Of a stretch of 64,000 nucleotides of DNA, positions 7,679-15,239 are shown piece after piece (within the stretch, counting starts at the first letter, position 1; each line of letters begins with the position of its first letter). Both the position numbers and the translations under genes were made by a program. The DNA is from CALEMW01 sp035447065 (GTDB taxonomy: Bacteria > Krumholzibacteriota > Krumholzibacteriia > LZORAL124-64-63). Below the pieces are notes generated by a model that was not told the DNA's origin, did not search any database, and saw only the letters and a list, made by a program, of their open reading frames with translations. The stretch is from assembly GCA_035447065.1 (NCBI GenBank), contig DAOTGJ010000009.1, positions 35,751 to 99,750 on the forward strand. Direction: 5' to 3'.

Positions 7679-8718
7679 ATGGCGATTTTCTGCAGTGCCG
7701 ACACGAAAATCCTGGTTCAGGGCATCACGGGCCGAGACGGGGCATTCCACTCGAAATCCATGCTGGACTACGGCACCAACATCGTGGCGGGCGTGACGCC
7801 GGGCCGCGGGGGCCAGACGTTCGACGGCAAGGTGCCGGTGTTCGACACGGTGAAGGATGCGGTGGGGGAGACCGGGGCCGACGCCTCGGTGATCTTCGTT
7901 CCGCCCGCTGGCGCGGCCGGAGCTGTCTTCGAGGCCGCCGCCGCCGGCTGCAAGCTGGTGGTCTGCATCACCGAGGGCGTGCCCACCCTGGACANNNNNN
8001 NNNNNNNNNNNNNNNNNNNNNNNNNNNNNNNNNNNNNNNNNNNNNNNNNNNNNNNNNNNNNNNNNNNNNNNNNNNNNNNNNNNNNNNNNNNNNNGCCGCC
8101 GGCTGCAAGCTGGTGGTCTGCATCACCGAGGGCGTGCCCACCCTGGACATGGTCAAGGTCATGCCCTACCTGGAGGAGAAGGGCGTGCGCCTGGTGGGCC
8201 CCAACTGCCCCGGCTTCATCAACCCGGGCCAGAAGGCCAAGCTGGGCATCATGCCCGGCAGCATCGTGGCGCCGGGCCCCGTGGGCCTGATCAGCCGCTC
8301 CGGCACCCTGACCTACGAGGTTGTGGACGCCCTGACCAAGGCCGGCCTGGGACAGACCACCTGCCTGGGCATCGGCGGCGACCCGGTCATCGGCACCAAC
8401 TTCATGGACGCCCTCAAGGCCTTCCATGCGGACAAGGAGACCAGGGCCCTGGTCATGATCGGCGAGATCGGCGGCGACGCCGAGGAGCAGGCGGCCGACT
8501 ACATCAAGGCCAACATGGACATCCCCGTGGTCAGCTTCATCGCCGGCCGCACCGCGCCTCCGGGCAAGCGGATGGGGCACGCCGGCGCCATCGTGACCGG
8601 CAGCAGCGGCACCGCCGCGGATAAGAAGAAGGCCCTGGAAGCGGCTGGGATCCCGGTGGCGGACCGCCCCGCGGACGTCGTGCCGCTGCTCAAGGAGATC
8701 TGGAAGGAAGCACCGTAA
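7679..8718 (+). CDS. sucD: succinyl-CoA synthetase alpha subunit, interrupted by an assembly gap
   Basis: CoA-binding and phosphohistidine-carrying subunit of succinyl-CoA synthetase. The part before the gap (MAIFCSADTKILVQGITGR ... TFDGKVPVFDTV) is the CoA-binding Rossmann domain. The part after (VGPNCPGFINPGQKAKLGI, GLISRSGTLTYE, GHAGAIV with the active-site His) is the ligase domain. Before and after the 100 N the frame differs, but bases 7940-7994 are repeated exactly at 8095-8149. Removing the N run and one copy (155 bases) restores one frame of 294 codons, close to the usual ~290. The gene is therefore almost certainly intact in the organism. GGAAGGA precedes the ATG. Confidence 0.93.
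7995..8094. other. scaffold gap of 100 N with duplicated flanks
   Basis: Exactly 100 unknown bases inside sucD. The 55 bases before it (7940-7994) are identical to the 55 bases after it (8095-8149). This is the footprint of two contigs that overlap by 55 bases but were joined with a default-length gap, so no sequence is really missing here. Confidence 0.95.
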
Positions 8719-8737
8719 TTCCCTGGAGGAGCGAGCG

Positions 8738-9142
8738 TTGGAACAGACGTACATGATGATCAAGCCGGAGATCGTGGCCGCCGAGCAGCAGAAGGTGGGC
8801 GAGATCCTGGCCGCCGTGCAGCGGGCCGGCTTCCGGATCCTGAACATGCAGCTCAAGCAGCTGGACCGGGCCACCGTGGAGGAATTCTACGCGGTGCACA
8901 AGGAGCGCCCGTTCTACGGCGAGCTGGTGGACTACATCCACTCGGGCCCCATCGTGGGTCTGCAGCTGGAGCGCGAGAACGCCGTGGCCGCCATGCGTGA
9001 GCTGGTGGGCGCCACCAATCCGGCCGATGCCGCCTGCGGCACGCTGCGCGACCTCTACGGGGTCTCGCTGTCCACCAACGCGGTGCACGCCTCGGACTCG
9101 GTGGAGAACGCCCGCAAGGAGATCGGCCTCATCTTCGGATAG
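8738..9142 (+). CDS. ndk: nucleoside diphosphate kinase
   Basis: 134 aa; transfers the gamma phosphate of ATP to NDPs through a phosphohistidine. The active-site loop NAVHASDSVENA puts the catalytic His at residue 117. The N terminus reads EQTYMMIKPEIV, as expected for the first strand, and a GPIVGLQLERENAV segment matches the family. The TTG start at 8738 lies 7 bases after CTGGAGGA; no ATG fits this frame. Length is slightly below the usual 137-143. It follows sucD by 19 bp, so NTP made by succinyl-CoA synthetase can be passed on by Ndk, a common gene pairing. Confidence 0.95.
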   Translation: MEQTYMMIKPEIVAAEQQKVGEILAAVQRAGFRILNMQLKQLDRATVEEFYAVHKERPFYGELVDYIHSGPIVGLQLERENAVAAMRELVGATNPADAACGTLRDLYGVSLSTNAVHASDSVENARKEIGLIFG

Positions 9143-9165
9143 GGCCCGGGCGGCGCCGGAACCCT

Positions 9166-9195
9166 GCGGCCGTCCGCGCTTCCGCGGGCGGCCGC
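9166..9195 (+). terminator. GC-rich terminator-like hairpin after ndk
   Basis: A 13-bp stem (GCGGCCGTCCGCG with CGCGGGCGGCCGC, one G-U pair) closed by the tetraloop CTTC, 23 bases after the ndk stop and just before the next promoter. There is no U tract, so termination here would be imperfect or factor-assisted. Confidence 0.5.
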
Positions 9196-9222
9196 AAGTC
9201 GGCCAGGACAGGGGAGTTGGTC

Positions 9223-9251
9223 TTGACAGCATCGATCCTCCCGCTTATCGT
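9223..9251 (+). promoter_or_regulatory. sigma-70-type promoter for the yceD-rpmF-fab block
   Basis: TTGACA (9223-9228), 17-bp spacer, TATCGT (9246-9251). The yceD ATG is only 12 bases after the -10 box. Transcription would therefore start about 4-6 bases before the start codon, with no Shine-Dalgarno in between. Confidence 0.65.
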
Positions 9252-9263
9252 CCCCGATTCGCG

Positions 9264-9752
9264 ATGAAGCTGAATCTCGACACTCTGCCGTTCGGACGCT
9301 CCGAACTCACGGTGGATCAGGACGTCCCGCTGCGGCCGGACGACCCCGAGACCGAGCGCTTCGGTGCGCGTGGGACCCTCTCCGTGGAGAACACGGAGGC
9401 GCGGGTCCTGGTGCACGGCGAGATGACCGTGGCCGGCCCGGCCGTGTGCGACCGCTGCCTGCGCTCGTTCACCCTGGAATACCCGGCCCCGGTGGAGATC
9501 ACGATCGTCCGCACCACGGCCCCGGCGCCGGAGGTGACGGAGGACGATAGCCTGGTCCTCCACCAGATCCGCGGGCAGGTGGATCTGGGCGAGCCGTTGC
9601 GAGAGACGGCCGTGCTGCATCTGCCCTTGACGTCGATCTGCCGCGAGGATTGCCTGGGCATCTGCCCGAGCTGCGGCGCCGACCGCAACCAACAGCCGTG
9701 CGAGTGCGCGGCCGAGCCGACGGATCCCCGCTGGGACGGACTGCCGTCCTGA
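9264..9752 (+). CDS. yceD: YceD/DUF177 family protein (23S rRNA accumulation)
   Basis: 162 aa, soluble. Residues ~55-70 carry CDRCLRSF and the C-terminal third carries CREDCLGICPSCGADRNQQPC, the paired cysteine motifs of the DUF177/YceD family. In E. coli and plants this protein supports 23S rRNA processing or accumulation. It is nearly always upstream of rpmF, as here (24 bp apart). The ATG at 9264 is the only plausible start and lies just behind the -10 box of its promoter, so the message is probably leaderless or has a very short leader. Confidence 0.88.
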   Translation: MKLNLDTLPFGRSELTVDQDVPLRPDDPETERFGARGTLSVENTEARVLVHGEMTVAGPAVCDRCLRSFTLEYPAPVEITIVRTTAPAPEVTEDDSLVLHQIRGQVDLGEPLRETAVLHLPLTSICREDCLGICPSCGADRNQQPCECAAEPTDPRWDGLPS

Positions 9753-9776
9753 CCCGGACCGTCACCGAGGAACACC

Positions 9777-9956
9777 ATGGCCGTTCCCAAGAAAAAGACC
9801 AGCCACTCCCGCAAGGGCATGCGCCGCAGCCACTGGCACCTGAGCGCTCCGGCCCGCAACCGCTGCCCCAACTGCGACTCTCCCTGCCGCCCGCACCGCG
9901 TGTGCCGGAAGTGCGGCCACTACGGGGAGCGCGAGGTGATGGTCGTCGAGTCCTAG
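9777..9956 (+). CDS. rpmF: 50S ribosomal protein L32
   Basis: 59 aa, basic. The N terminus MAVPKKKTSHSRKGMRRSHW is diagnostic for bL32. A zinc ribbon follows with two Cys pairs (CPNC and CRKC), so this is the Zn-containing C+ form and not the Cys-free paralogue induced by zinc starvation. It lies between yceD and plsX, the standard arrangement that links ribosome synthesis and phospholipid synthesis. GAGGAACACC precedes the ATG. Confidence 0.97.
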   Translation: MAVPKKKTSHSRKGMRRSHWHLSAPARNRCPNCDSPCRPHRVCRKCGHYGEREVMVVES

Positions 9957-10008
9957 CCGATTCCGGACGACGCGACCGCATGGGGGGCAGCGACAGGGAG
10001 GTCGGAGC

Positions 10009-11019
10009 ATGAACCGGGACGTGGAGACGGGCCACCGCCCGACGATCGTCGTGGCCGTGGACGCCATGGGCGGCGACCACGGGCCCGCCGTCGTCGTGCC
10101 CGGCGTCCTGGACGCCCTGGCCGACCGCACCGACCTCCAGGTCCGTCTCTACGGCCTGCCCGATCCCGTCGCCGCAGCCCTGGGCGACGCCGCCGGCGAT
10201 CCCCGCGTGACCATCGTTCCCTGCCTCGAGGACATCGAGATGGGGGAGGCGCCCGCCGCGGCCATCCGCAACCGACCCGACAGCCCCATCGTCCGCGCCA
10301 TGCGCGACCACCGCGCCGGCGAGGTCCAGGCCGTGGTCAGCGCCGGCAGCACCGGCGCCATGGTGGCCGGCAGCCTCATGCTGCTCGGCCGTCTGGACGG
10401 CGTGGACCGTCCGGCCATCGCCACGGTGGTGCCCACCCTGGAGGGCCACTTCCTGCTGCTGGACGCCGGCGCCAACGTGCAGTGCTGCCCGGAGCACCTC
10501 CACTGCTTCGCCCGCATGGGCCGCCTCTTCGGCGCCGAGCTCCTGCAGCTCGAGGCGCCGCGCGTCGGCCTGCTCAACATCGGCGAGGAGCCCAGCAAGG
10601 GCACCGAGCTCTGCGTGGCGGCCCACCAGCTCATGAGCGCGGATCCGGACCTGGGCTTCGTGGGCAACGTGGAGAGCCGCAACCTCCTGCTCGGCGCGGC
10701 CGACGTGGTGGTCACCGACGGCTTCACCGGCAACATGGTCCTCAAGCTCATCGAGGGCTTCGGCGGCTTCCTGCAGCGCGCGGCGCGCAAGCTGGCGGCC
10801 GGCGGCGCCGCGGGCGGCGGCGGCCTGCGCGATCTGCTCGGGCACATGGACTACGAGGAGTACGGCGGCGCCATGCTCCTGGGCGTGCGCGGCACGCCCA
10901 TCATCGCCCACGGCACCAGCAGCAGCCGCGCCATCGCCAACGCGGTGCGCGTGGGCGCCCGCCTGGCGGCGCGCGGCGTGCCGGACCGGCTGGCGGCCGC
11001 GGTGGCCCCGCATCCCTGA
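10009..11019 (+). CDS. plsX: phosphate acyltransferase PlsX
   Basis: 336 aa; converts acyl-ACP and phosphate to acyl-phosphate for PlsY-dependent glycerolipid synthesis, as a peripheral membrane protein. Family marks are VVAVDAMGGDHGP at residues 14-26, AVVSAGSTGAMVAG, LLDAGANVQC, LLNIGEEPSKGTEL and VTDGFTGNMVLKL. GGGAGG and GGAG lie upstream of ATG 10009. In many bacteria fabH comes next, but here fabD follows after 29 bp. Confidence 0.96.
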   Translation: MNRDVETGHRPTIVVAVDAMGGDHGPAVVVPGVLDALADRTDLQVRLYGLPDPVAAALGDAAGDPRVTIVPCLEDIEMGEAPAAAIRNRPDSPIVRAMRDHRAGEVQAVVSAGSTGAMVAGSLMLLGRLDGVDRPAIATVVPTLEGHFLLLDAGANVQCCPEHLHCFARMGRLFGAELLQLEAPRVGLLNIGEEPSKGTELCVAAHQLMSADPDLGFVGNVESRNLLLGAADVVVTDGFTGNMVLKLIEGFGGFLQRAARKLAAGGAAGGGGLRDLLGHMDYEEYGGAMLLGVRGTPIIAHGTSSSRAIANAVRVGARLAARGVPDRLAAAVAPHP

Positions 11020-11048
11020 CCCGCTCCCCGGACGCACGGAGGCTCCCA

Positions 11049-12002
11049 GTGATCCAGGTCCCCATGATCTTCCCCGGCCAGGCCTCCCAGAGCGTGGGCA
11101 TGGCCGCCGACCTCATGACCGGCTCCGGGCCCGGCGCCACCTTCCTGGCCCAGGTGGACGGCCTGCTGGATCTCGGCCTCACGGCCCTGATGACCGACGG
11201 CCCCGCCGAGACCCTCACCGAGACGTGGTACGCCCAGCCCGCCATCCTGGCCCACTCCGTGGCCGTGGCCCTGGAGCTGCGCGCGCGCGGCGTGACGCCG
11301 TCGGTGGTGGCCGGCCATTCGTTGGGCGAGTTCTCCGCCGCCGTGGCCGCGGGGGCCCTGGCCCCCGCCGACGGGCTGCGCCTGGTGCGCCGTCGCGGCG
11401 AGCTCATGTTCGCCGCGGGGGAGAAGGCCCCGGGCACCATGGCCGCCATCATGGGCCTGGACGCCGACGCCGTGCGCCGCGTCTGCGAGGCCACCGCCGC
11501 CGAGCACGGCGTCGTGGTCCTGGCCAACCACAACTCGAGCAACCAGATCGCCATCTCCGGCGCGCCCGACGCCGTCGCCGCCGCCTGCGAGGCCCTCAAG
11601 GCGGCCGGGGCCCGCCGCGCCGTCATGCTCAACGTGAGCGGCGCCTTCCACTCGCCCCTGCTGGACGATGCGGCCCGCGAGTTCGCGGCCCACCTGCAGG
11701 CGGTGGAGGTGGCGGATCCCGCGTGTCCCCTCGTGGCCAACGTGAGCGCCGCGCCGGTGACCGACGCCGCCACGCTGCGCGCCGGCTTCGCCGCCCAGCT
11801 CACCTCGCCCGTGCGCTGGCACGAGATCATGGGCGTGCTCTGCGCGGGACCGGACGGGCCGCCGCCGCTGGTCCTGGAGGTGGGGCCGGGCAAGGTGCTC
11901 GCCAACCTGGCCAAGCGCGAGTTCCCGGACACGGAGTTCCTGTCGGTGGGCACCGCCGCGGAGCTGGAGACCGTTCTGGACAAGCTCGCGCAGGCGGGGT
12001 AA
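11049..12002 (+). CDS. fabD: malonyl-CoA:ACP transacylase
   Basis: 317 aa; loads malonyl from CoA to ACP. It begins IQVPMIFPGQASQSVGM. The nucleophile elbow GHSLGEFS puts the catalytic Ser at residue 91, and GAFHSPLL carries the catalytic His; QPAILAHSVA and EVGPGKVLANL are also family segments. GTG 11049 was chosen because GGAGG at 11038-11042 is 6 bases upstream; an ATG at 11064 would cut off the conserved start. It sits between plsX and fabG in the type II fatty-acid block. Confidence 0.96.
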   Translation: MIQVPMIFPGQASQSVGMAADLMTGSGPGATFLAQVDGLLDLGLTALMTDGPAETLTETWYAQPAILAHSVAVALELRARGVTPSVVAGHSLGEFSAAVAAGALAPADGLRLVRRRGELMFAAGEKAPGTMAAIMGLDADAVRRVCEATAAEHGVVVLANHNSSNQIAISGAPDAVAAACEALKAAGARRAVMLNVSGAFHSPLLDDAAREFAAHLQAVEVADPACPLVANVSAAPVTDAATLRAGFAAQLTSPVRWHEIMGVLCAGPDGPPPLVLEVGPGKVLANLAKREFPDTEFLSVGTAAELETVLDKLAQAG

Positions 12003-12036
12003 TAATGCGCGCGCCCGCCAGCCCAGGGAGGTCCGC

Positions 12037-12768
12037 ATGAGCAAGGGCACCGTCATCGTCACCGGCGCCAGCCGCGGCATCGGCGAGGCCATCGCCCGCC
12101 GTCTGGCCGCCGAGGGCTACGATCTGGCCCTGGTCGCCCGCAGCGCCGAACGCCTGCAGGCCGTGGCCGATTCCCTGGAGGGGGAGGGCCGCCGCCTGGT
12201 CTTCGCCGCCGACGTCAGCGACGCCGGCGCGGCCGGCGAGCTCGTGGCCCGCATCGCCGATGAGCTGGACCCCATCTACGGCCTGGTCAACAACGCCGGC
12301 ATCACGCGTGACACCCTGCTGCTGCGCATGAGCGAGGCCCAGTTCCGCGAGGTCCTGGACGTGAATCTGACCGGGACCTTCCACTTGACCAAGGCCGTGG
12401 CCCAACCTATGATGCGCCAGAAGATCGGCCGCATCGTCAACATGTCGTCGGTGATCGGTCTGACTGGCAACGCCGGACAGGCCAACTACGCCGCCAGCAA
12501 GGCCGGCCTCATCGCCTTCACCAAGTCGGTCGCGCGCGAGCTCGGGGGCCGCAACATCACCGTCAACGCGGTCGCCCCCGGCTTCATCGCCACGGACATG
12601 ACCGCCGACTTGCCGGAGCAGGTCAAGACCGACATGCTCAAGAGCATCCCGCTGAAACGCTTCGGAGAGGGCGAGGACATCGCCGGCGCCGTCGCGTTCC
12701 TCTTGTCGAAGGACGCCGCGTACATCACCGGCCAGACGCTGGTGGTCGACGGCGGCATGGTCACCTGA
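12037..12768 (+). CDS. fabG: 3-oxoacyl-ACP reductase
   Basis: 243-aa short-chain dehydrogenase that reduces 3-oxoacyl-ACP with NADPH. Visible are the cofactor motif TGASRGIGEAIA (10-21), LVNNAG (83-88), the catalytic Ser in NMSSV (137/138), YAASK with Tyr151 and Lys155, and the C-terminal ITGQTLVVDGGMV typical of FabG. GGGAGG precedes the ATG. acpP follows after 27 bp. Confidence 0.97.
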   Translation: MSKGTVIVTGASRGIGEAIARRLAAEGYDLALVARSAERLQAVADSLEGEGRRLVFAADVSDAGAAGELVARIADELDPIYGLVNNAGITRDTLLLRMSEAQFREVLDVNLTGTFHLTKAVAQPMMRQKIGRIVNMSSVIGLTGNAGQANYAASKAGLIAFTKSVARELGGRNITVNAVAPGFIATDMTADLPEQVKTDMLKSIPLKRFGEGEDIAGAVAFLLSKDAAYITGQTLVVDGGMVT

Positions 12769-12795
12769 AACACTCTGTAGGAGGACGTGTCAGAG

Positions 12796-13032
12796 ATGAG
12801 CTCCATTCAGGAAAAGGTCTACGAGATCATCGAGCGGAAGCTGTCCGTGAACCCGGAGCAGATCACCCCGGAGGCCTCGTTCACCGATGATCTGGGCGCC
12901 GATTCCCTCGACACCGTCGAGCTGGTGATGGATCTGGAAGAGGTGTTCAACATCACGATCCCCGAGGAGGATCAGGAGAAGCTGCGCACCGTCCAGGACG
13001 CCATCGACTACCTGGAGCAGCACCTCGACTAG
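12796..13032 (+). CDS. acpP: acyl carrier protein
   Basis: 78-aa acidic four-helix carrier. The phosphopantetheine site is Ser37 in DDLGADSLDTVELVM. I take ATG 12796 rather than the in-frame GTG at 12787: GGAGG at 12780-12784 leaves only 2 bases before the GTG but 11 before the ATG, and the resulting length is the family norm. A strong hairpin follows at 13082, so acpP may be made in excess over the downstream fabF. Confidence 0.97.
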   Translation: MSSIQEKVYEIIERKLSVNPEQITPEASFTDDLGADSLDTVELVMDLEEVFNITIPEEDQEKLRTVQDAIDYLEQHLD

Positions 13033-13081
13033 GTCCGCCCGCCGGCCCTTGCGACGCTGCGAAGCTTAGTGGATTCCACGA

Positions 13082-13119
13082 CCCCGGTCCTGGCCTTCTG
13101 GTCCGGACCGGGGCCGATT
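13082..13119 (+). terminator. partial terminator between acpP and fabF
   Basis: A 9-bp perfect stem (CCCCGGTCC with GGACCGGGG) with a 14-base loop, followed by CCGATTTCATT. It lies 49 bases after the acpP stop. With a weak U tract and fabF continuing beyond, it probably trims or partly terminates transcripts, a common way to raise acpP over its neighbours. Confidence 0.45.
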
Positions 13120-13153
13120 TCATTGGAGGAGCGTGCTCCTCGAGGAGGATACG

Positions 13154-14395
13154 ATGGCCATGGAACGCCGTAGGGTCGCCGTCACCGGCATCGGCATGAT
13201 CACCGCCGTGGGTCTGGACCGCGAGAGCACCTGGAACGCCCTGAAGGATGGTCGCGGCGGCATCGCGCCCATCACCGCCTTCGACACCACGGAGTACAAG
13301 GTCGCCTTCGCCGGCGAGGCGAAGGGCTTCGATCCCAACACGCGCATGGATCCCAAGGACGCCCGCAAGGCCGACCGCTACGCCCAGTTCGCGGTCTGCG
13401 CCGCGGCCGAGGCCATGGACCAGGCCCAGCCCGGCGACGTGGACCCGGTTCGCGCCGGCGTCATCATCGGCTCGGGCATCGGCGGCATGCTCACCTTCGA
13501 GGAGCAGCACTCCAAGCTCGTGGAGCGCGGCCCCTCGCGCGTCTCGCCCATGTTCATCCCCATGATGATCGCGGACATGGCCGCGGGTCTCGTCTCCATC
13601 CGCTACGGCTACCGCGGCCCCAACTTCGCCACCGTGTCGGCCTGCGCCTCCGGCGGCCACGCCATCGCCGCGGCCTTCGAGCAGATCGCCATGGGCAACG
13701 CCGACGTCATGATCACCGGCGGCAGCGAGGCCTGCGTGTGCCCCATGGCCATGGCCGGCTTCGCCAGCATGAAGGCCCTGTCGTCCCGCAACGACGATCC
13801 CGCCACCGCCAGCCGCCCCTTCGACGCCGAGCGCGACGGGTTCGTGCTGGGCGAGGGCGCCGGCATCCTGGTCCTGGAGGAGTGGGAGCGCGCCGTGGCC
13901 CGCGGCGCCGACATCCTGGGCGAGGTGGCCGGCGTGGGCATGACCGCCGACGCCTTCCACATGACCCAGCCCGACAACGACGGCAACGGCTCCCGCGAGG
14001 CCATGCGCCTGGCGGTGGCCTCGGCCGGCCTCGCGCTGGACGACATCGGCTACATCAACGCCCACGGCACCAGCACGCCGTTCAACGACAAGATCGAGAC
14101 CAAGGCCATCCGCGACCTCTTCGGCGCCCACGCCCAGAAGCTCGCCGTCAGCTCCACCAAGTCCATGACCGGCCACACCCTGGGCGCGGCCGGCGGCGTG
14201 GAGGCGGCCATCACGGTGCTGGCGCTGCGCGACGGCCTGCTGCCGCCCACCATGAACTACGCCAACCCCGATCCCGAGTGCGACCTCTTCTACTGCCCCA
14301 ACGAGGCCGTGCCGCGCAAGGTCGACGCCGCCCTGTCCACGTCCCTCGGCTTCGGCGGCCACAACATCTCGATCTGCGTCCGCGCGGCGCGCTGA
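13154..14395 (+). CDS. fabF: 3-oxoacyl-ACP synthase II
   Basis: 413 aa thiolase-fold elongating ketosynthase. The catalytic triad is visible: Cys164 in VSACASGGHA, His in NAHGTSTPFND, and His in KSMTGHTLGAAG, with GFGGHN near the C terminus. ATG 13154 follows GAGGAGG by 5 bases; an in-frame GTG at 13133 would add seven residues not seen in the family. rnc begins 7 bases after the stop. No fabH-type ketosynthase occurs in the block, so initiation must be encoded elsewhere or carried out differently. Confidence 0.96.
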   Translation: MAMERRRVAVTGIGMITAVGLDRESTWNALKDGRGGIAPITAFDTTEYKVAFAGEAKGFDPNTRMDPKDARKADRYAQFAVCAAAEAMDQAQPGDVDPVRAGVIIGSGIGGMLTFEEQHSKLVERGPSRVSPMFIPMMIADMAAGLVSIRYGYRGPNFATVSACASGGHAIAAAFEQIAMGNADVMITGGSEACVCPMAMAGFASMKALSSRNDDPATASRPFDAERDGFVLGEGAGILVLEEWERAVARGADILGEVAGVGMTADAFHMTQPDNDGNGSREAMRLAVASAGLALDDIGYINAHGTSTPFNDKIETKAIRDLFGAHAQKLAVSSTKSMTGHTLGAAGGVEAAITVLALRDGLLPPTMNYANPDPECDLFYCPNEAVPRKVDAALSTSLGFGGHNISICVRAAR

Positions 14396-14402
14396 CCCCG
14401 CC

Positions 14403-15239
14403 GTGGGACTGCGCGACGTCCTCCAGCGCTGGCTGGGCCATCCCCGGGACTCCGGTCCCGGGGATGACGCGTCCGCGGCCCCGCCCGACGGCGTCTCCCG
14501 CCGCCTGCTGCCCACCCTGGCCGCCGTGGAGTCGGCGGTGGGCTACACCTTCCGCGACCGCACCCTGCTGCACCGCGCCCTGGTCCACCGCTCCCACGCC
14601 CACGCCGCCGGCCTGGACCGCCATGAGAGCAACGAGCGTCTGGAGTTCCTGGGCGACTCCATCCTCGGCCTCGTGGTCAGCGAGGACCTCTACCGTCGCC
14701 ATGGCGAACGCGAGGAGGGGGACCTCACCAAGATGAAGGCGCGCCTGGTCTGCGGCGCCACCCTGGGCCGGGTGGCGCGGGATCTGGGCCTGGGCGATCA
14801 TGTGCTGATGAGCAAGGGCGAGGAGGCCACCGGAGGCCGCGCCCGCGCGAGCATCCTGGCCGATGTGGTGGAGGCCATCCTCGGCGCCATCTACCTGGAC
14901 GGCGGCCACGATGCGGCCCAGGCCGCGGTGCGCCGCTGGATCCTGGACCGTGCCGATCTCCAGCCCACCGACGCGCGTCTCGGAAACAACAAGAGCCGCC
15001 TCCAGGAGGTGGTGCAGGCCCGCATGAAGTCGCCGCCCCAGTACCGCGTGCTCTCGGTCACGGGCCCCGACCACGAACGCGGCTTCCACGTGGAGGTCCG
15101 CGTCGCCGGACAGTCCCTGGGCGAAGGCCGGGGACCCAGCAAGAAGGCCGCCGAACAGAAGGCCGCCGGTCAGGCCCTGGAGCGCCTGGAGTCGGACTCC
15201 GCGCTGTTCGGCCCCACGGAGGAGACCACCGATGCCTGA
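14403..15239 (+). CDS. rnc: ribonuclease III
   Basis: 278 aa. A ~35-residue N-terminal extension rich in Gly/Pro/Asp precedes the RNase III domain, whose signature NERLEFLGDSILGL carries the metal-binding acidic residues; DVVEAILGAIYLDGG supplies the second set. The dsRNA-binding domain follows (about 195-265) with NNKSRLQE and GPSKKAAEQKAA. It processes rRNA and structured mRNAs. The GTG start at 14403 comes 7 bases after fabF; fabF-rnc adjacency is frequent. The last 8 bases overlap the TPR gene start. Confidence 0.94.
   Translation: MGLRDVLQRWLGHPRDSGPGDDASAAPPDGVSRRLLPTLAAVESAVGYTFRDRTLLHRALVHRSHAHAAGLDRHESNERLEFLGDSILGLVVSEDLYRRHGEREEGDLTKMKARLVCGATLGRVARDLGLGDHVLMSKGEEATGGRARASILADVVEAILGAIYLDGGHDAAQAAVRRWILDRADLQPTDARLGNNKSRLQEVVQARMKSPPQYRVLSVTGPDHERGFHVEVRVAGQSLGEGRGPSKKAAEQKAAGQALERLESDSALFGPTEETTDA

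Noticed and set aside
7768..8874. Frames running through the N gap on both strands
   Set aside because: They exist only because N codons are read as open; the real gene is sucD with a collapsed overlap.
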